DNA of 64,000 bases, taken from NCBI RefSeq assembly GCF_009600605.1, contig NZ_VWNA01000001.1, positions 186,001 to 250,000 on the forward strand, given 5' to 3'. Below are positions 1 through 8,664 of this stretch, one piece after another (position 1 is the stretch's first letter; each line of letters begins with the position of its first letter). The DNA is from Segnochrobactrum spirostomi (GTDB lineage: Bacteria; Pseudomonadota; Alphaproteobacteria; Rhizobiales; Segnochrobactraceae). Both the position numbers and the translations under genes were made by a program. A model generated the notes under the pieces. That model ran no database searches. It saw only the letters and a program-made list of their open reading frames with translations, and was not told the DNA's origin.

Positions 1-54
1 GCCGGAGAAGAAGTGATGGTCGCCCGAACGCTGGACCGCAAAGGAATGAACAAC

Positions 55-519
55 ATGCGCGCTCTCGCTTTCGCCGCCTCGCTCGCGGCGCTCTCGCTGG
101 CGACGATTGATCCGGCTTCGGCCTGGGTTTCCTACAACCGTTCCGGCTCGTGGACGAGCCCGTCCGGCGCCACCCGCACCTGGAGCGCCAGCGGGACGGC
201 AGGCGGCGCGCACTACGGCTATGGCTATGGCTATCATCCCTGCTGCGCGTACCACTCCGGCTATTCCGGTGCCGCCGTGGCCGGCGCCGCGGTGGCAGGA
301 GTCGCGGTGGGTGCGGTCGCCGGAGCCGCCGTCGCGTCGGCGGCGCGGCCGACCACGGTCGTGGTCGCCCCGGCCTACGGCGCGTCCTATGCGGCGCTGC
401 CGGGCGGCTGCACGATGATCACGCCCTCGGGCGCGACCTATTATGCCTGCGGCGGTGTCTATTACCGGCCCTATTACGGGCCGTCGGGCGTCGTATATCA
501 GGTCGTCCCGGCGCCCTGA
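55..519 (+). CDS. Small exported Gly/Ala/Tyr-rich protein, function unknown
   Basis: A 154-residue protein that begins with a clear signal peptide (MRALAFAASLAALSLATIDPASA, split here as hydrophobic residues 3-17 and an Ala-x-Ala-type site near residue 22). The mature part has a short YGYGYGYH run, two adjacent Cys before an AYHSG segment, an Ala/Val/Gly-rich stretch, and a Tyr-rich end. An AAGGA motif at 41-45 favours the ATG at 55; upstream starts at 13 and 46 are in frame but have no better ribosome site. Small proteins of this style are common envelope or secreted proteins in Hyphomicrobiales. I recognise no enzyme family and assign no function. A strong terminator follows directly. Confidence 0.75.
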   Translation: MRALAFAASLAALSLATIDPASAWVSYNRSGSWTSPSGATRTWSASGTAGGAHYGYGYGYHPCCAYHSGYSGAAVAGAAVAGVAVGAVAGAAVASAARPTTVVVAPAYGASYAALPGGCTMITPSGATYYACGGVYYRPYYGPSGVVYQVVPAP

Positions 520-548
520 TCTTCCAGCACACCGAACACTTTGCTCGA

Positions 549-580
549 AGCGCCGCGTTCAGCCGAACGCGGCGCTTTGT
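549..580 (+). terminator. Rho-independent terminator after the first gene
   Basis: Perfect 12-bp stem (549-560 with 565-576, arms AGCGCCGCGTTC / GAACGCGGCGCT) with a 4-nt loop AGCC, followed by TTTGT. It sits 30 nt after the stop of the preceding gene. Confidence 0.85.
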
Positions 581-694
581 CGTTACGGCCTGCATGACGC
601 GGGGCATGGTCAGCCCGCCCTCTGATATGCCACAGTGCCCGAGCCGACCGGCCGCCGCCGGCCTGCGATTTCGATCGCACGAGGTCGATGCCCG

Positions 695-2395
695 ATGTCC
701 GTTCTGTCTTCGGACCACCGCCCCCCGCAGCCGCGCGCGTCGACGATCGCGCTGTTCACCCCGAAGCTCGTCACCGCACTCCAGGAAGGCTATTCCCTGG
801 CGACGTTGCGGGCCGATGCCATCGCCGGCCTCACGGTCGCGATCGTCGCCCTGCCACTCTCCATGGCGATCGCGATAGCGAGCGGCACGACCCCGGACCG
901 CGGCCTCTTCACGGCGATCGTCGCCGGCTTCCTGATCTCGGCCCTCGGTGGCAGCCGCTTTCAGATCGGCGGACCAACGGCGGCCTTCATCGTCGTCGTC
1001 CACCGCATCGTCGACGTGCACGGCTTCGACGGTCTCGTGCTCGCGACGCTGATCGCCGGCGCCGTGCTCATCGCGATCGGGGCGCTGCGGCTCGGCACCT
1101 ACGTCAAATACATCCCCTATCCCGTCGTGATCGGCTTCACCGCCGGCATCGCGATCTCGATCTTCGTGTCGCAGATCAAGGACTTGCTCGGCCTTACCGT
1201 GCCGCTGCCGGGCGATTTCGTGCCGAAGATCGCGGCGCTCGCCGCCGCGCTGCCGCAGACCAACCCGGCCGCGGTTGCCATCGCGCTTCTGTCGATCGGG
1301 CTCATCGTCGGCCTGCGCAAGGTGCGGCCGAAGTGGCCGGGCTTCCTCATCGCCGTCGTCGCCGCAGCCCTCGTCGCGACGGGGCTCGGGCTCGGCGTCG
1401 CAACCATCGGCAGCGCCTTCGGCGGCGTACCGCGCACCCTGCCCGCCCCGACCCTTCCCGTCTTCAGCCTGGCGAAGGTGACCGCCGTGCTGCCGGATGC
1501 GATGACGATCGCGCTCCTCGCCGCCGTCGAATCGCTGCTCTCGGCCGTCGTCGCCGACGGCATGACGGGACGGCGGCACCGTTCGAACTGCGAGCTCGTG
1601 GCCCAGGGCGTCGCCAACATCGCCTCCGCTCTGTTCGGCGGCATCAGCGCGACCGGGGCCATCGCGCGCACGGCGACCAACATCCGCGCCGGCGGTCGGA
1701 CGCCGGTCTCGGGCATTTTGCATGCGCTGTTCCTGGCGCTCTTCATGCTCGTCGCGGCGCCGCTCCTCTCCTACATCCCGCTTGCTGCGCTCGCCGCCAT
1801 CCTCGCCGTCGTCGCCTGGAACATCGCCGAGATCGAGCATGTCCGCGAGATCCTGACGCGCTCTGCGATCGGCGACCGCATCGTGCTCGCACTCACCCTC
1901 GGCCTCACGGTGTTCGTCGATCTGACGGTCGCGATCGAGGTCGGCGTGGTGCTCGCCGCCTTCCTGTTCATGCACCGCATGGCCCAGGCGGTGGAGGTCT
2001 CGACCGGCGCGGCTCTGGTGCGGGAAGACGAGGCGGACACGCTGACATGCGACCTGCCGGACCAGGACCCGGGCGTCGTGCTCTACCGGATCGACGGTCC
2101 GTTCTTCTTCGGCGCGACCCAGCAGGTCGTCTCCGCCCTCGACCACACCGGCGAGACGCCGCGGGCGATCATCCTCGATTTCTCGAACGTGCCGCTGATC
2201 GATTCGACGGCGGCGACGGCGCTGCGCTCGGCGGTGGAGAAGGCGCGCAAGATGGGCGCCCGGGTGGTGATCGCCGGCGCCCGCCCGAACATCCGCCACG
2301 CCTTGCGCGACTACGACGTGAAGCCGCCATCGGTCACCTTTGCGGCAAATGTCGAAGCCGCCCACGCCGCGCTCGGCGAGGCGGCGCCGCGCTGA
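695..2395 (+). CDS. SulP family inorganic anion transporter with STAS domain
   Basis: Predicted inner-membrane anion transporter of the SLC26/SulP family, 566 residues. The membrane part has many hydrophobic segments and the family signature region around residues 45-64 (GLTVAIVALPLSMAIAIASG), then QIGGPTAAF at 90-98. A C-terminal STAS domain runs from about residue 455 to the end and contains the VPLIDSTAA segment (about 499-507) with the Ser that is typical of STAS loops. The substrate could be sulfate, bicarbonate or another anion; the sequence does not decide. The ATG at 695 is preceded by GAGG at 681-684; an in-frame start at 635 lies further upstream without support. It has no obvious partner gene nearby. 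Confidence 0.93.
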   Translation: MSVLSSDHRPPQPRASTIALFTPKLVTALQEGYSLATLRADAIAGLTVAIVALPLSMAIAIASGTTPDRGLFTAIVAGFLISALGGSRFQIGGPTAAFIVVVHRIVDVHGFDGLVLATLIAGAVLIAIGALRLGTYVKYIPYPVVIGFTAGIAISIFVSQIKDLLGLTVPLPGDFVPKIAALAAALPQTNPAAVAIALLSIGLIVGLRKVRPKWPGFLIAVVAAALVATGLGLGVATIGSAFGGVPRTLPAPTLPVFSLAKVTAVLPDAMTIALLAAVESLLSAVVADGMTGRRHRSNCELVAQGVANIASALFGGISATGAIARTATNIRAGGRTPVSGILHALFLALFMLVAAPLLSYIPLAALAAILAVVAWNIAEIEHVREILTRSAIGDRIVLALTLGLTVFVDLTVAIEVGVVLAAFLFMHRMAQAVEVSTGAALVREDEADTLTCDLPDQDPGVVLYRIDGPFFFGATQQVVSALDHTGETPRAIILDFSNVPLIDSTAATALRSAVEKARKMGARVVIAGARPNIRHALRDYDVKPPSVTFAANVEAAHAALGEAAPR

Positions 2396-2539
2396 TGGCC
2401 CCGCGACGGGCCGGATGCGACATCGGGGCGAGCCGCCTGCGGCCGCACTGCGCCTTGCCAGCGGCGCCGACAAGGACGATGTGAGAACGGCAGTCGCCGC
2501 GGGCCACGCGGCGCACCGCGGCTTTGAGTGGATCGAACC

Positions 2540-3772
2540 ATGAACGCGCAGGATTTCGAGATCGCGGTCGTCGGCGGCGGCCCGGCCGGCATGATCGCCG
2601 CCATCGCTTTCGCCGTCGAAGGCCGCAGCACGGTCCTCGTGGCACCCCCGCTCTCGACCGATGCCCGCACCACCGCTTTGATGCGGAGCTCGGTCGAAGA
2701 GCTCAACCGTCTCGGCGCCTGGGCGGCCCTTCGGGACGACGCCGCGCCGCTCGCCGCGATGCGCCTCATCGACGACACCCGCCGGCTGATCCGCGCCCCG
2801 GAAACGACGTTCTACGCAAGCGAGCTCGGCTTCGAGGCGTTCGGCTGGAACGTTGAGAACGACCGTCTGAATGCCGCCCTCTCGGCCCGCCTCGACGCCC
2901 TGGTGTCCGAGGGCGCTCCCCTGGTGCGCATCGCCGCGCCGGCCGAGTCGATCTCGGTCGAGGAACGCTCCGTCCGCATCGAGGCCGGGGCCGACGTGCT
3001 GCGCGCGACGCTCTGTGTCGGTGCCGACGGGCTGCGCTCGCCGGCGCGTGAGGCTGCCGGCATCGAATGCGTCGGCTGGGATTATCAGCAGGCGGCCTTC
3101 GTCACGAGCCTGTCCCACGAATTGCCCCACGGCGACAGCTCGACCGAATTCCACACCACCACCGGCCCGTTCACGCTGGTGCCGCTCGGGCCCCGTCGCT
3201 CGAGCCTCGTCTGGGTCGAGCGGCGGCCGCGCGCCGAGGCGCTCGCCGCCCTCGACGAGGACGCGCTCGCCCTCGAAATCGAGCGGCAGGCCCGCTCGTT
3301 CCTCGGCAAGATGCGGGTCGTGGCGCCGCGCGCCGTGCTGCCGCTCTCGACGCAGATCGCCCGCCGCTTCGGCGCCAACCGCATCGCCTTGGTGGGCGAG
3401 GCGGCGCACCGCATTCCGCCGATCGGCGCGCAGGGGCTCAATCTCGGCGTCCGCGACGTCGCGGACTTGGTCGCGGCGACCCGGCGCGCGAGCCTCGAAA
3501 GCGGCGATGTCGGCGGCCCGGCGGTGCTCACCGCCTACGACCGCGCCCGCCGCGCCGACGTCGGCCCGCGTACCGTCGGCGTCGATCTCCTCAACCGGAG
3601 CCTCCTCACGGGCTTCCTGCCGGTGCAGATCGCGCGCAGCCTCGGCCTCCTCGTCGCCGCCGAGGTTCCGCCGCTGCGCCGCCTGCTGATGCTCGGCGGT
3701 CTCGGCGAAGCGGTCGGCGCGCGCGGCCGCGCGCCCCGCATCACCGCGGGCGCCGACGCGGGCGGATGGTAG
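2540..3772 (+). CDS. UbiH/UbiF/COQ6-family FAD-dependent hydroxylase
   Basis: FAD-dependent monooxygenase of 410 residues, expected to hydroxylate the aromatic ring of a ubiquinone precursor at the membrane. The N-terminal dinucleotide-binding fold is visible as VVGGGPAG (residues 10-17). The C-terminal FAD motif is LVGEAAHRIPPIGAQGLNLG (about 284-303), matching the alphaproteobacterial form of the GD-type motif, where Glu replaces Asp. The start at 2540 (ATG) is preferred over the in-frame GTG four codons upstream. Which ring position is modified cannot be told, because UbiH, UbiF, UbiI, UbiL and UbiM are close relatives. Its neighbour, the acyltransferase, also acts on envelope lipids but no functional link is shown. 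Confidence 0.9.
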   Translation: MNAQDFEIAVVGGGPAGMIAAIAFAVEGRSTVLVAPPLSTDARTTALMRSSVEELNRLGAWAALRDDAAPLAAMRLIDDTRRLIRAPETTFYASELGFEAFGWNVENDRLNAALSARLDALVSEGAPLVRIAAPAESISVEERSVRIEAGADVLRATLCVGADGLRSPAREAAGIECVGWDYQQAAFVTSLSHELPHGDSSTEFHTTTGPFTLVPLGPRRSSLVWVERRPRAEALAALDEDALALEIERQARSFLGKMRVVAPRAVLPLSTQIARRFGANRIALVGEAAHRIPPIGAQGLNLGVRDVADLVAATRRASLESGDVGGPAVLTAYDRARRADVGPRTVGVDLLNRSLLTGFLPVQIARSLGLLVAAEVPPLRRLLMLGGLGEAVGARGRAPRITAGADAGGW

Positions 3773-3843
3773 CGTTCGGCGATGCGGACCGCTATTGATC
3801 CCGCAGCCGCCGCATCGAACCGCTCGAGACGAACCGACCCCTT

Positions 3844-4809
3844 GTGACCGACGAATCCGCTTCCTCCTCCGCGCCGCGCGTAACCCTGCTGCATCGGATC
3901 GAATATGGCGCCGTGCGGGCGATCGCCGCCCTGATCCGGGCGCTGCCGCTCGACGTCGCGTCCGCGCTCGTCGGCGGCGCGTGGGCGCTCATCGCGCCGC
4001 TCACCAAGCGTCAGGCCCGCGCCCTCGACAATCTGCGCCACGCCTTTCCGGAGAAGAGCGAGGCCGAGCTGCGCCGCATCGCCCGCGAGGCCTGGCGCAA
4101 TCTCGGCCGCGTCATGGCCGAGACGATCCTGCTCGACCGCCTCGTCGCCGACCAAAGCCGAATCGCGATTTCGGACACGCTCTTCCGCATGCGGGATCGC
4201 GGCCGCGAAGGCGGCGTGTTCTGCACTATGCACGGCGGCAATTGGGAGCTCGGCGTGCTGCCCTATCGCGGCGAACCGAAGCGGCCGTGGGGCGTCTATC
4301 AGGCGGTGCAGAACCCGCTAATCGATGCCTGGCTCGTCGGCCTGCGCGCCGATTATTACGGCGCCCTCCTGCCGAAGAGCCCGGCGACCGCGCGCAAGGT
4401 GCTCGCCCACGTGAAGCGCGGCGGCGCGGTCGGTCTCGTCGTCGATCACCGGGAAGCGGCCGGCATCGAGGTGCCGTTCTTCGGCCGCCCGGCGCTCGCG
4501 ACGCCCTACCCGGCGATGCTCGCCCGCACTACCGGCCAGCCGCTCTTCATGGTGCATACGGTGCGCACCGAGGGCAGCCGATTCGTCCTCGACGGGGTCG
4601 AGATCAAGGTGCCCCAGACCGACGACCGCACCGCCGATATCCACGCCGCGACCGCGGCGATCCACGCCCTTTTCGAGGAGTGGATTCGCGCGCGGCCGGA
4701 GCAATGGATGTGGGCGCACCGGAAATGGGCCTACAAGATTCACCGCCGCGGCCTGATGCGGCGAGGCGAAGCGCCACCGGCGGCCCCTGCGCCGCCCCCC
4801 GCGGGATAG
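3844..4809 (+). CDS. LpxL/HtrB-like lysophospholipid (lipid A) acyltransferase
   Basis: Membrane-anchored acyltransferase of 321 residues, expected to add a secondary acyl chain to lipid A or a related lipid. It shows the family order: an N-terminal amphipathic/hydrophobic region (about 22-52), DNLRHAFPEKSE (62-73), and the catalytic H-x4-E box as MHGGNWELG with His130 and Glu135. The C-terminal W-M-W-x-HRKWA segment near residue 290 also fits LpxL relatives. Translation starts with GTG at 3844; no better ATG exists downstream before the conserved region. The acyl donor and the exact acceptor are not predictable here. Confidence 0.88.
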   Translation: MTDESASSSAPRVTLLHRIEYGAVRAIAALIRALPLDVASALVGGAWALIAPLTKRQARALDNLRHAFPEKSEAELRRIAREAWRNLGRVMAETILLDRLVADQSRIAISDTLFRMRDRGREGGVFCTMHGGNWELGVLPYRGEPKRPWGVYQAVQNPLIDAWLVGLRADYYGALLPKSPATARKVLAHVKRGGAVGLVVDHREAAGIEVPFFGRPALATPYPAMLARTTGQPLFMVHTVRTEGSRFVLDGVEIKVPQTDDRTADIHAATAAIHALFEEWIRARPEQWMWAHRKWAYKIHRRGLMRRGEAPPAAPAPPPAG

Positions 4810-4927
4810 CGCACCGTTGGCGCTTGACTTCGCCGGCTCAACACGCGCATTGAGCGTGAAGGGCAGAAGAACGACATCGACGCGCGCGGAACCGACGCTG
4901 CGCAAAAAGGCTCCGGACTACCGCTTT

Positions 4928-5260
4928 ATGGATAGCTTCAAGACCGCCAAGTTCGGCATCGGCCAGGTCGTCCGCCACCGGATCTACCCGTTCCGCGGCG
5001 TGATCTTCGACGTGGACCCGGTGTTCAACAACACCGAGGAATGGTGGCTCTCGATCCCGGAAGAAATCCGGCCCTCGAAGGAGCAGCCGTACTATCACCT
5101 GCTCGCCGAGAACGACGAGTCGGAATACATTGCCTATGTCTCGGAGCAGAATCTGCTGCCGGACGAATCGGGCGAGCCGGTGCGCCACCCGCAGATCGAC
5201 GAGATCTTCGTCGTCGAAGACGGCCATTATCGCAGCCGCGACGACCGCCGCGCCCACTGA
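4928..5260 (+). CDS. hspQ: Heat shock protein HspQ
   Basis: A 110-residue HspQ. In Enterobacteria HspQ binds hemimethylated DNA in vitro and acts as a specificity factor for Lon protease. The family core is easily seen: AKFGIGQVVRHR, then the RGVIFDVDP and EEWWLSIPEEIRP blocks, YYHLLAEN, YIAYVSEQNLLPD and GEPVRHP. The ATG at 4928 (MDSFKTAKFG) gives the usual family length; the longer frame upstream has no homologous look. It lies alone between the acyltransferase and a terminator pair, and the family is typically heat-inducible, though I see no clear sigma-32 promoter. Confidence 0.93.
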   Translation: MDSFKTAKFGIGQVVRHRIYPFRGVIFDVDPVFNNTEEWWLSIPEEIRPSKEQPYYHLLAENDESEYIAYVSEQNLLPDESGEPVRHPQIDEIFVVEDGHYRSRDDRRAH

Positions 5261-5297
5261 GGCGCAAGCCCCCGAAGACCCTCTCTGTTCGTTTCGA

Positions 5298-5328
5298 CGC
5301 GCCCGAGCACCCGCTCCGGGCGCGTTTT
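5298..5328 (+). terminator. Terminator after hspQ
   Basis: GC-rich stem CGCGCCCGAGC / GCTCCGGGCGCG (5298-5308 with 5313-5324, one bulged C) followed by TTTTCG. It ends transcription of hspQ on the plus strand. Confidence 0.8.
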
Positions 5329-5371
5329 CGTTTGCAACCGGCCGGCCGCGATGCGCGCGCCGCGGGGCACC

Positions 5372-5404
5372 AAAACGAAAAGCGGCGGGCTTTCGCCCGC
5401 CGCT
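5372..5404 (-). terminator. Terminator for the IalB-family gene (minus strand)
   Basis: Perfect 10-bp stem AGCGGCGGGC / GCCCGCCGCT (5381-5390 with 5395-5404), loop TTTC. On the minus strand it is followed by TTTCGTTTTG (5371-5380), so it terminates the convergent IalB-family gene. Confidence 0.85.
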
Positions 5405-5457
5405 CTAAACCCACTTTGTCGGACCTGGACGCGGCGGCTAGACCCGCCGGCCGCCGA

Positions 5458-6183
5458 TCACTGCGCCGGGGCGGTGTCCGCCGGAGCCTCGCCCTGGGTC
5501 GCCTTCTTCTGCTCGTCGATGAGCTTCTGACGCGCCGCCTCGGCCTTCTTCTCGAGCTCGGACTGGAGCTGCTGCTGCTGGCGCTGCAGTTCCGCCGGGT
5601 CGATCGCCGGGCCGTCGTAGACCTTGCCGAAATTCTTGAGGGACATCGGGAACGGAACCGGCTTGCCCTGCTGGTTGAGCGTGATCAGCATGAGCTGATT
5701 GCCCTTCTTCAGCGCGGAAACCATCTGGTCCGAGGCGACGAGCTCGGCATAGCAGGCGTTCGGGAAGCAGATCGAGTACTTCGCCTGATCCTGCTTGCCG
5801 TTGTCGATCTGCACGCGCAGGCCCGGCTGGATCAGCATGCCCGGGGGCACGGCGATCATGAACAGGCGGCGCGCTTCGCCCTTGATGTCGCGGATCGCGA
5901 CCGAGGCCATGAGCTGGCCGTTGTCGGTGCGCAGTTCCTGGGTGACGAGGCAGACCTGCTTCTTCGAGTTCGGGTCCGTGTTGCAGAACTTGACCCAGTT
6001 CGATTCCGGCAGGTTGGCGGCGGCGCCCTGCCCGTCCTGCTGCGCCTTCGGCGCCGGCGGGGCCTTCGGCGTCGCGTCCTGCGCAAAGGCGGACCCGCTC
6101 GCGAGCGCCATCAGCGCCGCGGCTCCGCTCAAAGCCAGGAACCGGCCAGCGCGCTTCTGAATTCCGAGCAGTGCACCCGTCAT
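5458..6183 (-). CDS. Invasion-associated locus B (IalB) family protein
   Basis: Exported protein of 241 residues with the IalB fold, widespread in Hyphomicrobiales; in Bartonella IalB promotes erythrocyte invasion, but most relatives are in free-living bacteria and have no known role. A signal peptide covers residues 1-35 (cleavage after SAFA). Four Cys (67, 78, 139, 144) are placed as two likely disulfide pairs. The core includes SNWVKFC, CLVTQELR, RLFMIAVPPGM and YSICFPNACYAELVA. The C-terminal quarter (about 190-226) is Gln/Glu/Lys-rich and probably a coiled coil. It faces hspQ convergently across two back-to-back terminators. Confidence 0.92.
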   Translation of the reverse strand: MTGALLGIQKRAGRFLALSGAAALMALASGSAFAQDATPKAPPAPKAQQDGQGAAANLPESNWVKFCNTDPNSKKQVCLVTQELRTDNGQLMASVAIRDIKGEARRLFMIAVPPGMLIQPGLRVQIDNGKQDQAKYSICFPNACYAELVASDQMVSALKKGNQLMLITLNQQGKPVPFPMSLKNFGKVYDGPAIDPAELQRQQQQLQSELEKKAEAARQKLIDEQKKATQGEAPADTAPAQ

Positions 6184-6645
6184 GAAAACCCCGTCGTCCT
6201 CGTCGTTCGCGCGCCGGCGCGTCCTACCCTGGTGCGGTGCCCCTGGGCCCCGCGCATCGCTGCCTCTTCGGCTCGCTCAAGAGGAGCCCTGAAGGCCGAG
6301 TGGGGCGACAGCAAGGCGTTTCGCGGCGGAGACAGCGTCGGCGGGCATCCTTACTCTGCCCCCCCGGCCATTTCCAGCGACAATGGCCCGCCGGACGCCT
6401 CCAAGCGGCGGAAACCGTGCGGAAGATCGCCCGCATGGCGTGTGCGCAACACTTGGGCGTTCGCGAAAGGTTCCAGCCTTCCCTAAGGTGGGTAGACGCC
6501 GCCCGTTTCGGGTGGTTCCGGACGCTTGCACCCCCTCGCTCGAGGCGCTCCACCGATTCGGACCGCACGGCGTCACCGCCGCCTCGCCGCCGCCATCCTA
6601 AATGTCTATGGTCCGCGTCATCGTCCTCCCGCGCGGAACCCCATC
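6184..6645. other. Intergenic region, 462 nt, between divergent genes
   Basis: Separates the IalB-family gene (minus) from the DsbA-like gene (plus). It must hold both promoters, but I see no confident -35/-10 pair, strong palindrome or small gene. The open frames here lack signal, domains and ribosome sites. Confidence 0.5.
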
Positions 6646-7323
6646 ATGTCGGCTACAGACCCCCTTGCGATCGACGTCGTCTCGGACGTCGTCTGCCCCT
6701 GGTGCTTCCTCGGCCGCCGTCGCCTCGAACAGGCGATCGAGATGGTGCCGGAGGTTCCGGTCGTGGTGCGCTGGCGGCCCTATCTCCTCGATCCGAACGT
6801 GCCCGAGGAAGGCATGGACCGCGCCGCCTACATGAAGGCGAAGTTTCCCGATCCGGCGCAGATTCGCGCGATCCACGAGCGCCTTCAGGAGCTCGGCCGC
6901 AGCGTCGGCATCGATTATCGCTTCGACGCCATCGAGGTGGCGCCGAACACGCTCAACGCCCACCGGGTGATCCGCTGGGCGCTCGTCGAAGGGATGCAGG
7001 ACGCCGTGGTCGAGCGGCTCTTCAAGCTCTATTTCGAGGAAGGCGCCGATCTGTCGCGCGCCGAGACCCTGGTCGATGCGGCCCGCGACGCGGGCATGAA
7101 CGCCGAGGTGGTCGCCCGCCTCCTCGAAGGCGACGCCGACCTCGACGCGGTGCGCGAGGAGATCGCCGTGGCGCAACGCCTCGGCGTGACCGGTGTGCCC
7201 TGCTTCATCTTCGACAATCGCTACGCCGTAATGGGCGCGCAGGAAGCCGAAACCCTCGCCGCCGCCATCCGCCGCACGGCCGACGAACGGCTTTCGCCGG
7301 ACGCCGCCGCCGAGACGGACTGA
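6646..7323 (+). CDS. DsbA-family (FrnE-like) oxidoreductase
   Basis: Cytoplasmic thioredoxin-fold protein of 225 residues related to DsbA, FrnE and 2-hydroxychromene-2-carboxylate isomerases. The redox motif Cys17-Pro-Trp-Cys20 follows DVVSDVV at the N-terminus; there is no signal peptide. The C-terminal half carries VTGVPCFIFDNRYAVMGAQ, the family cis-Pro (VP) loop. FrnE-type proteins are thiol oxidoreductases linked to oxidative stress, but the substrate here is unknown. The ATG at 6646 starts directly before the fold; a longer open frame upstream is not supported. Confidence 0.9.
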   Translation: MSATDPLAIDVVSDVVCPWCFLGRRRLEQAIEMVPEVPVVVRWRPYLLDPNVPEEGMDRAAYMKAKFPDPAQIRAIHERLQELGRSVGIDYRFDAIEVAPNTLNAHRVIRWALVEGMQDAVVERLFKLYFEEGADLSRAETLVDAARDAGMNAEVVARLLEGDADLDAVREEIAVAQRLGVTGVPCFIFDNRYAVMGAQEAETLAAAIRRTADERLSPDAAAETD

Positions 7324-7390
7324 GCGGCGCTGGGTGCGGGCAAGATCACGCCCGCCGCAGCACCCCACCCCGTCGCCCTACGGGCCTCGA

Positions 7391-7414
7391 CCCTCCCCCT
7401 CCAGGGGAGGGTTT
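7391..7414 (+). terminator. Terminator / intergenic palindrome after the DsbA-like gene
   Basis: Perfect 8-bp inverted repeat CCCTCCCC / GGGGAGGG (7391-7398 with 7404-7411) with loop CTCCA, then TTTAAG. This looks like the CCTCCCC-type intergenic palindromes that are common in high-GC alphaproteobacteria. It lies between convergent genes. Confidence 0.6.
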
Positions 7415-7458
7415 AAGCGTGTTGTGAACGTAAGGCTTCACGTCCTTGTGGCAGAATA

Positions 7459-8472
7459 TCAAAAGCCGGCGAGGACGACCTTGCCGCGGGCTTTGCCACT
7501 TTCGATGAAGGCGTGGGCGCGGCGGAGGTTCGCGGCATTGACGGGGCCGAACACCTCCGTCAGGGTCGAGCGGATCGCGCCCTGATCGACGAGATCGGCG
7601 ACGTGCTTCAGGAGCCGGTGCTGAGCCTCAATGTCGGCGGTCGCGAACAGCGATCGCGTGAACATGAATTCCCAGTGCAGCGAGGCGCTCTTGCGCTTCA
7701 GGAGCGACACGTCGATCGGGCCCGGATCGTCGATCAGGGCGAAGCGGCCCTGGGGCACGATGATCTCCGCGAGTTCGGCGAAGTGCTTGTCGGACTGCGT
7801 CGTCGAGAAGACGAAGGCCGGCTTGTCGAGGCCGAGCGCGGCATATTCGACGGCGAGCGGCTTGGCGTGGTCGATGACGTGGTGGGCGCCGAGCTCCCGA
7901 CACCAATCCGCCGTCTCGGGCCGCGAGGCGGTGGCGACGATCGTGAGGTCGGTGAGCCGGCGGGCGAGCTGGATCGCGATCGAGCCGACGCCGCCAGCTC
8001 CGCCGACGATGAGCAGGATCGGCGCCGCACCGCCGGGAAGAATGTTGACCAGCAGGCGGTCGAACAAGGCCTCGTAGGCGGTGATCGAGGTCAGCGGCAG
8101 CGCCGCCGCAGCGGCGAAATCGAGCGTCGCCGGCTTCGGCCCGACGATGCGCTCGTCGACCAGATGGAATTCCGAGTTGGTACCGGGCTTATCGATCGCA
8201 CCGGCATAGAACACCGCATCGCCCGCCTTGAAGAGCGAGACCTCGGGCCCGGTCTCCACCACGATGCCGGCAGCGTCGTAGCCGAGGATCTTCGGCGTGC
8301 CGTCGGTCGATCCGCCGCGGCGGCGGACTTTGGTGTCGACCGGATTGACCGACACGGCCTTCACCTGCACGAGGAGTTGACGTCCCTCGGGCGCCGGGCG
8401 GGCGATTTCGACATCAACGAGCGAGCGCTCGTCCTCGATCGGCAGCGATTCGTAAAATCCAACGGCGCGCAT
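7459..8472 (-). CDS. Zinc-free alcohol dehydrogenase / NADPH:quinone reductase family protein
   Basis: MDR-superfamily oxidoreductase of 337 residues. The GroES-like N-terminal part includes VNPVDTKVRRRGG and GYDAAGIV; the Rossmann part has the NADPH-binding GGAGGVG at 157-163. The structural and catalytic zinc ligands of classical alcohol dehydrogenases are absent, so a quinone or enone reductase activity is likely. It is divergent from an HxlR-type regulator, an arrangement known for quinone-responsive regulators. A TTATAG -10 box on the minus strand (8578-8583) lies beside the palindrome 8590-8607. Confidence 0.9.
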   Translation of the reverse strand: MRAVGFYESLPIEDERSLVDVEIARPAPEGRQLLVQVKAVSVNPVDTKVRRRGGSTDGTPKILGYDAAGIVVETGPEVSLFKAGDAVFYAGAIDKPGTNSEFHLVDERIVGPKPATLDFAAAAALPLTSITAYEALFDRLLVNILPGGAAPILLIVGGAGGVGSIAIQLARRLTDLTIVATASRPETADWCRELGAHHVIDHAKPLAVEYAALGLDKPAFVFSTTQSDKHFAELAEIIVPQGRFALIDDPGPIDVSLLKRKSASLHWEFMFTRSLFATADIEAQHRLLKHVADLVDQGAIRSTLTEVFGPVNAANLRRAHAFIESGKARGKVVLAGF

Positions 8473-8589
8473 GGCGGATCTCTCCTTGGGCTCCCCCGGA
8501 GCCTTGGTCGGAACGTCGCGGCGGCCCTCAAGCGCATCAAGCGCGGCAGGGCCGTTCGCGAATGGCCCCGATGTCGGCTATAAGGGCCG

Positions 8590-8607
8590 TGTGCGCAAGA
8601 ACGCACA
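8590..8607. promoter_or_regulatory. Candidate operator between the dehydrogenase and HxlR genes
   Basis: Inverted repeat TGTGCG-caagaa-CGCACA. It falls where the -35 of the dehydrogenase promoter should be (17 nt upstream of TTATAG at 8578-8583), which suits a repressor site. Assignment to the neighbouring HxlR protein is inferred from position only. Confidence 0.5.
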
Positions 8608-8664
8608 TAAACCGCCCATAGTGCCCTTTTTGATACTGTCGCCCTGTCCCCGGGAGGATCGTCC

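Noticed and set aside
220-240. Tandem GGCTAT repeats resembling a short repeat array
   Set aside because: These encode the YGYGYGY run inside the exported protein. They are codon-level repeats, not a CRISPR or regulatory array.
419-3409. 996-codon open frame on the minus strand
   Set aside because: It runs antisense through the SulP and UbiH-type genes and has Arg/Asp/Glu/Gly-rich low-information composition with no domain. High GC makes such stop-free antisense frames common here.
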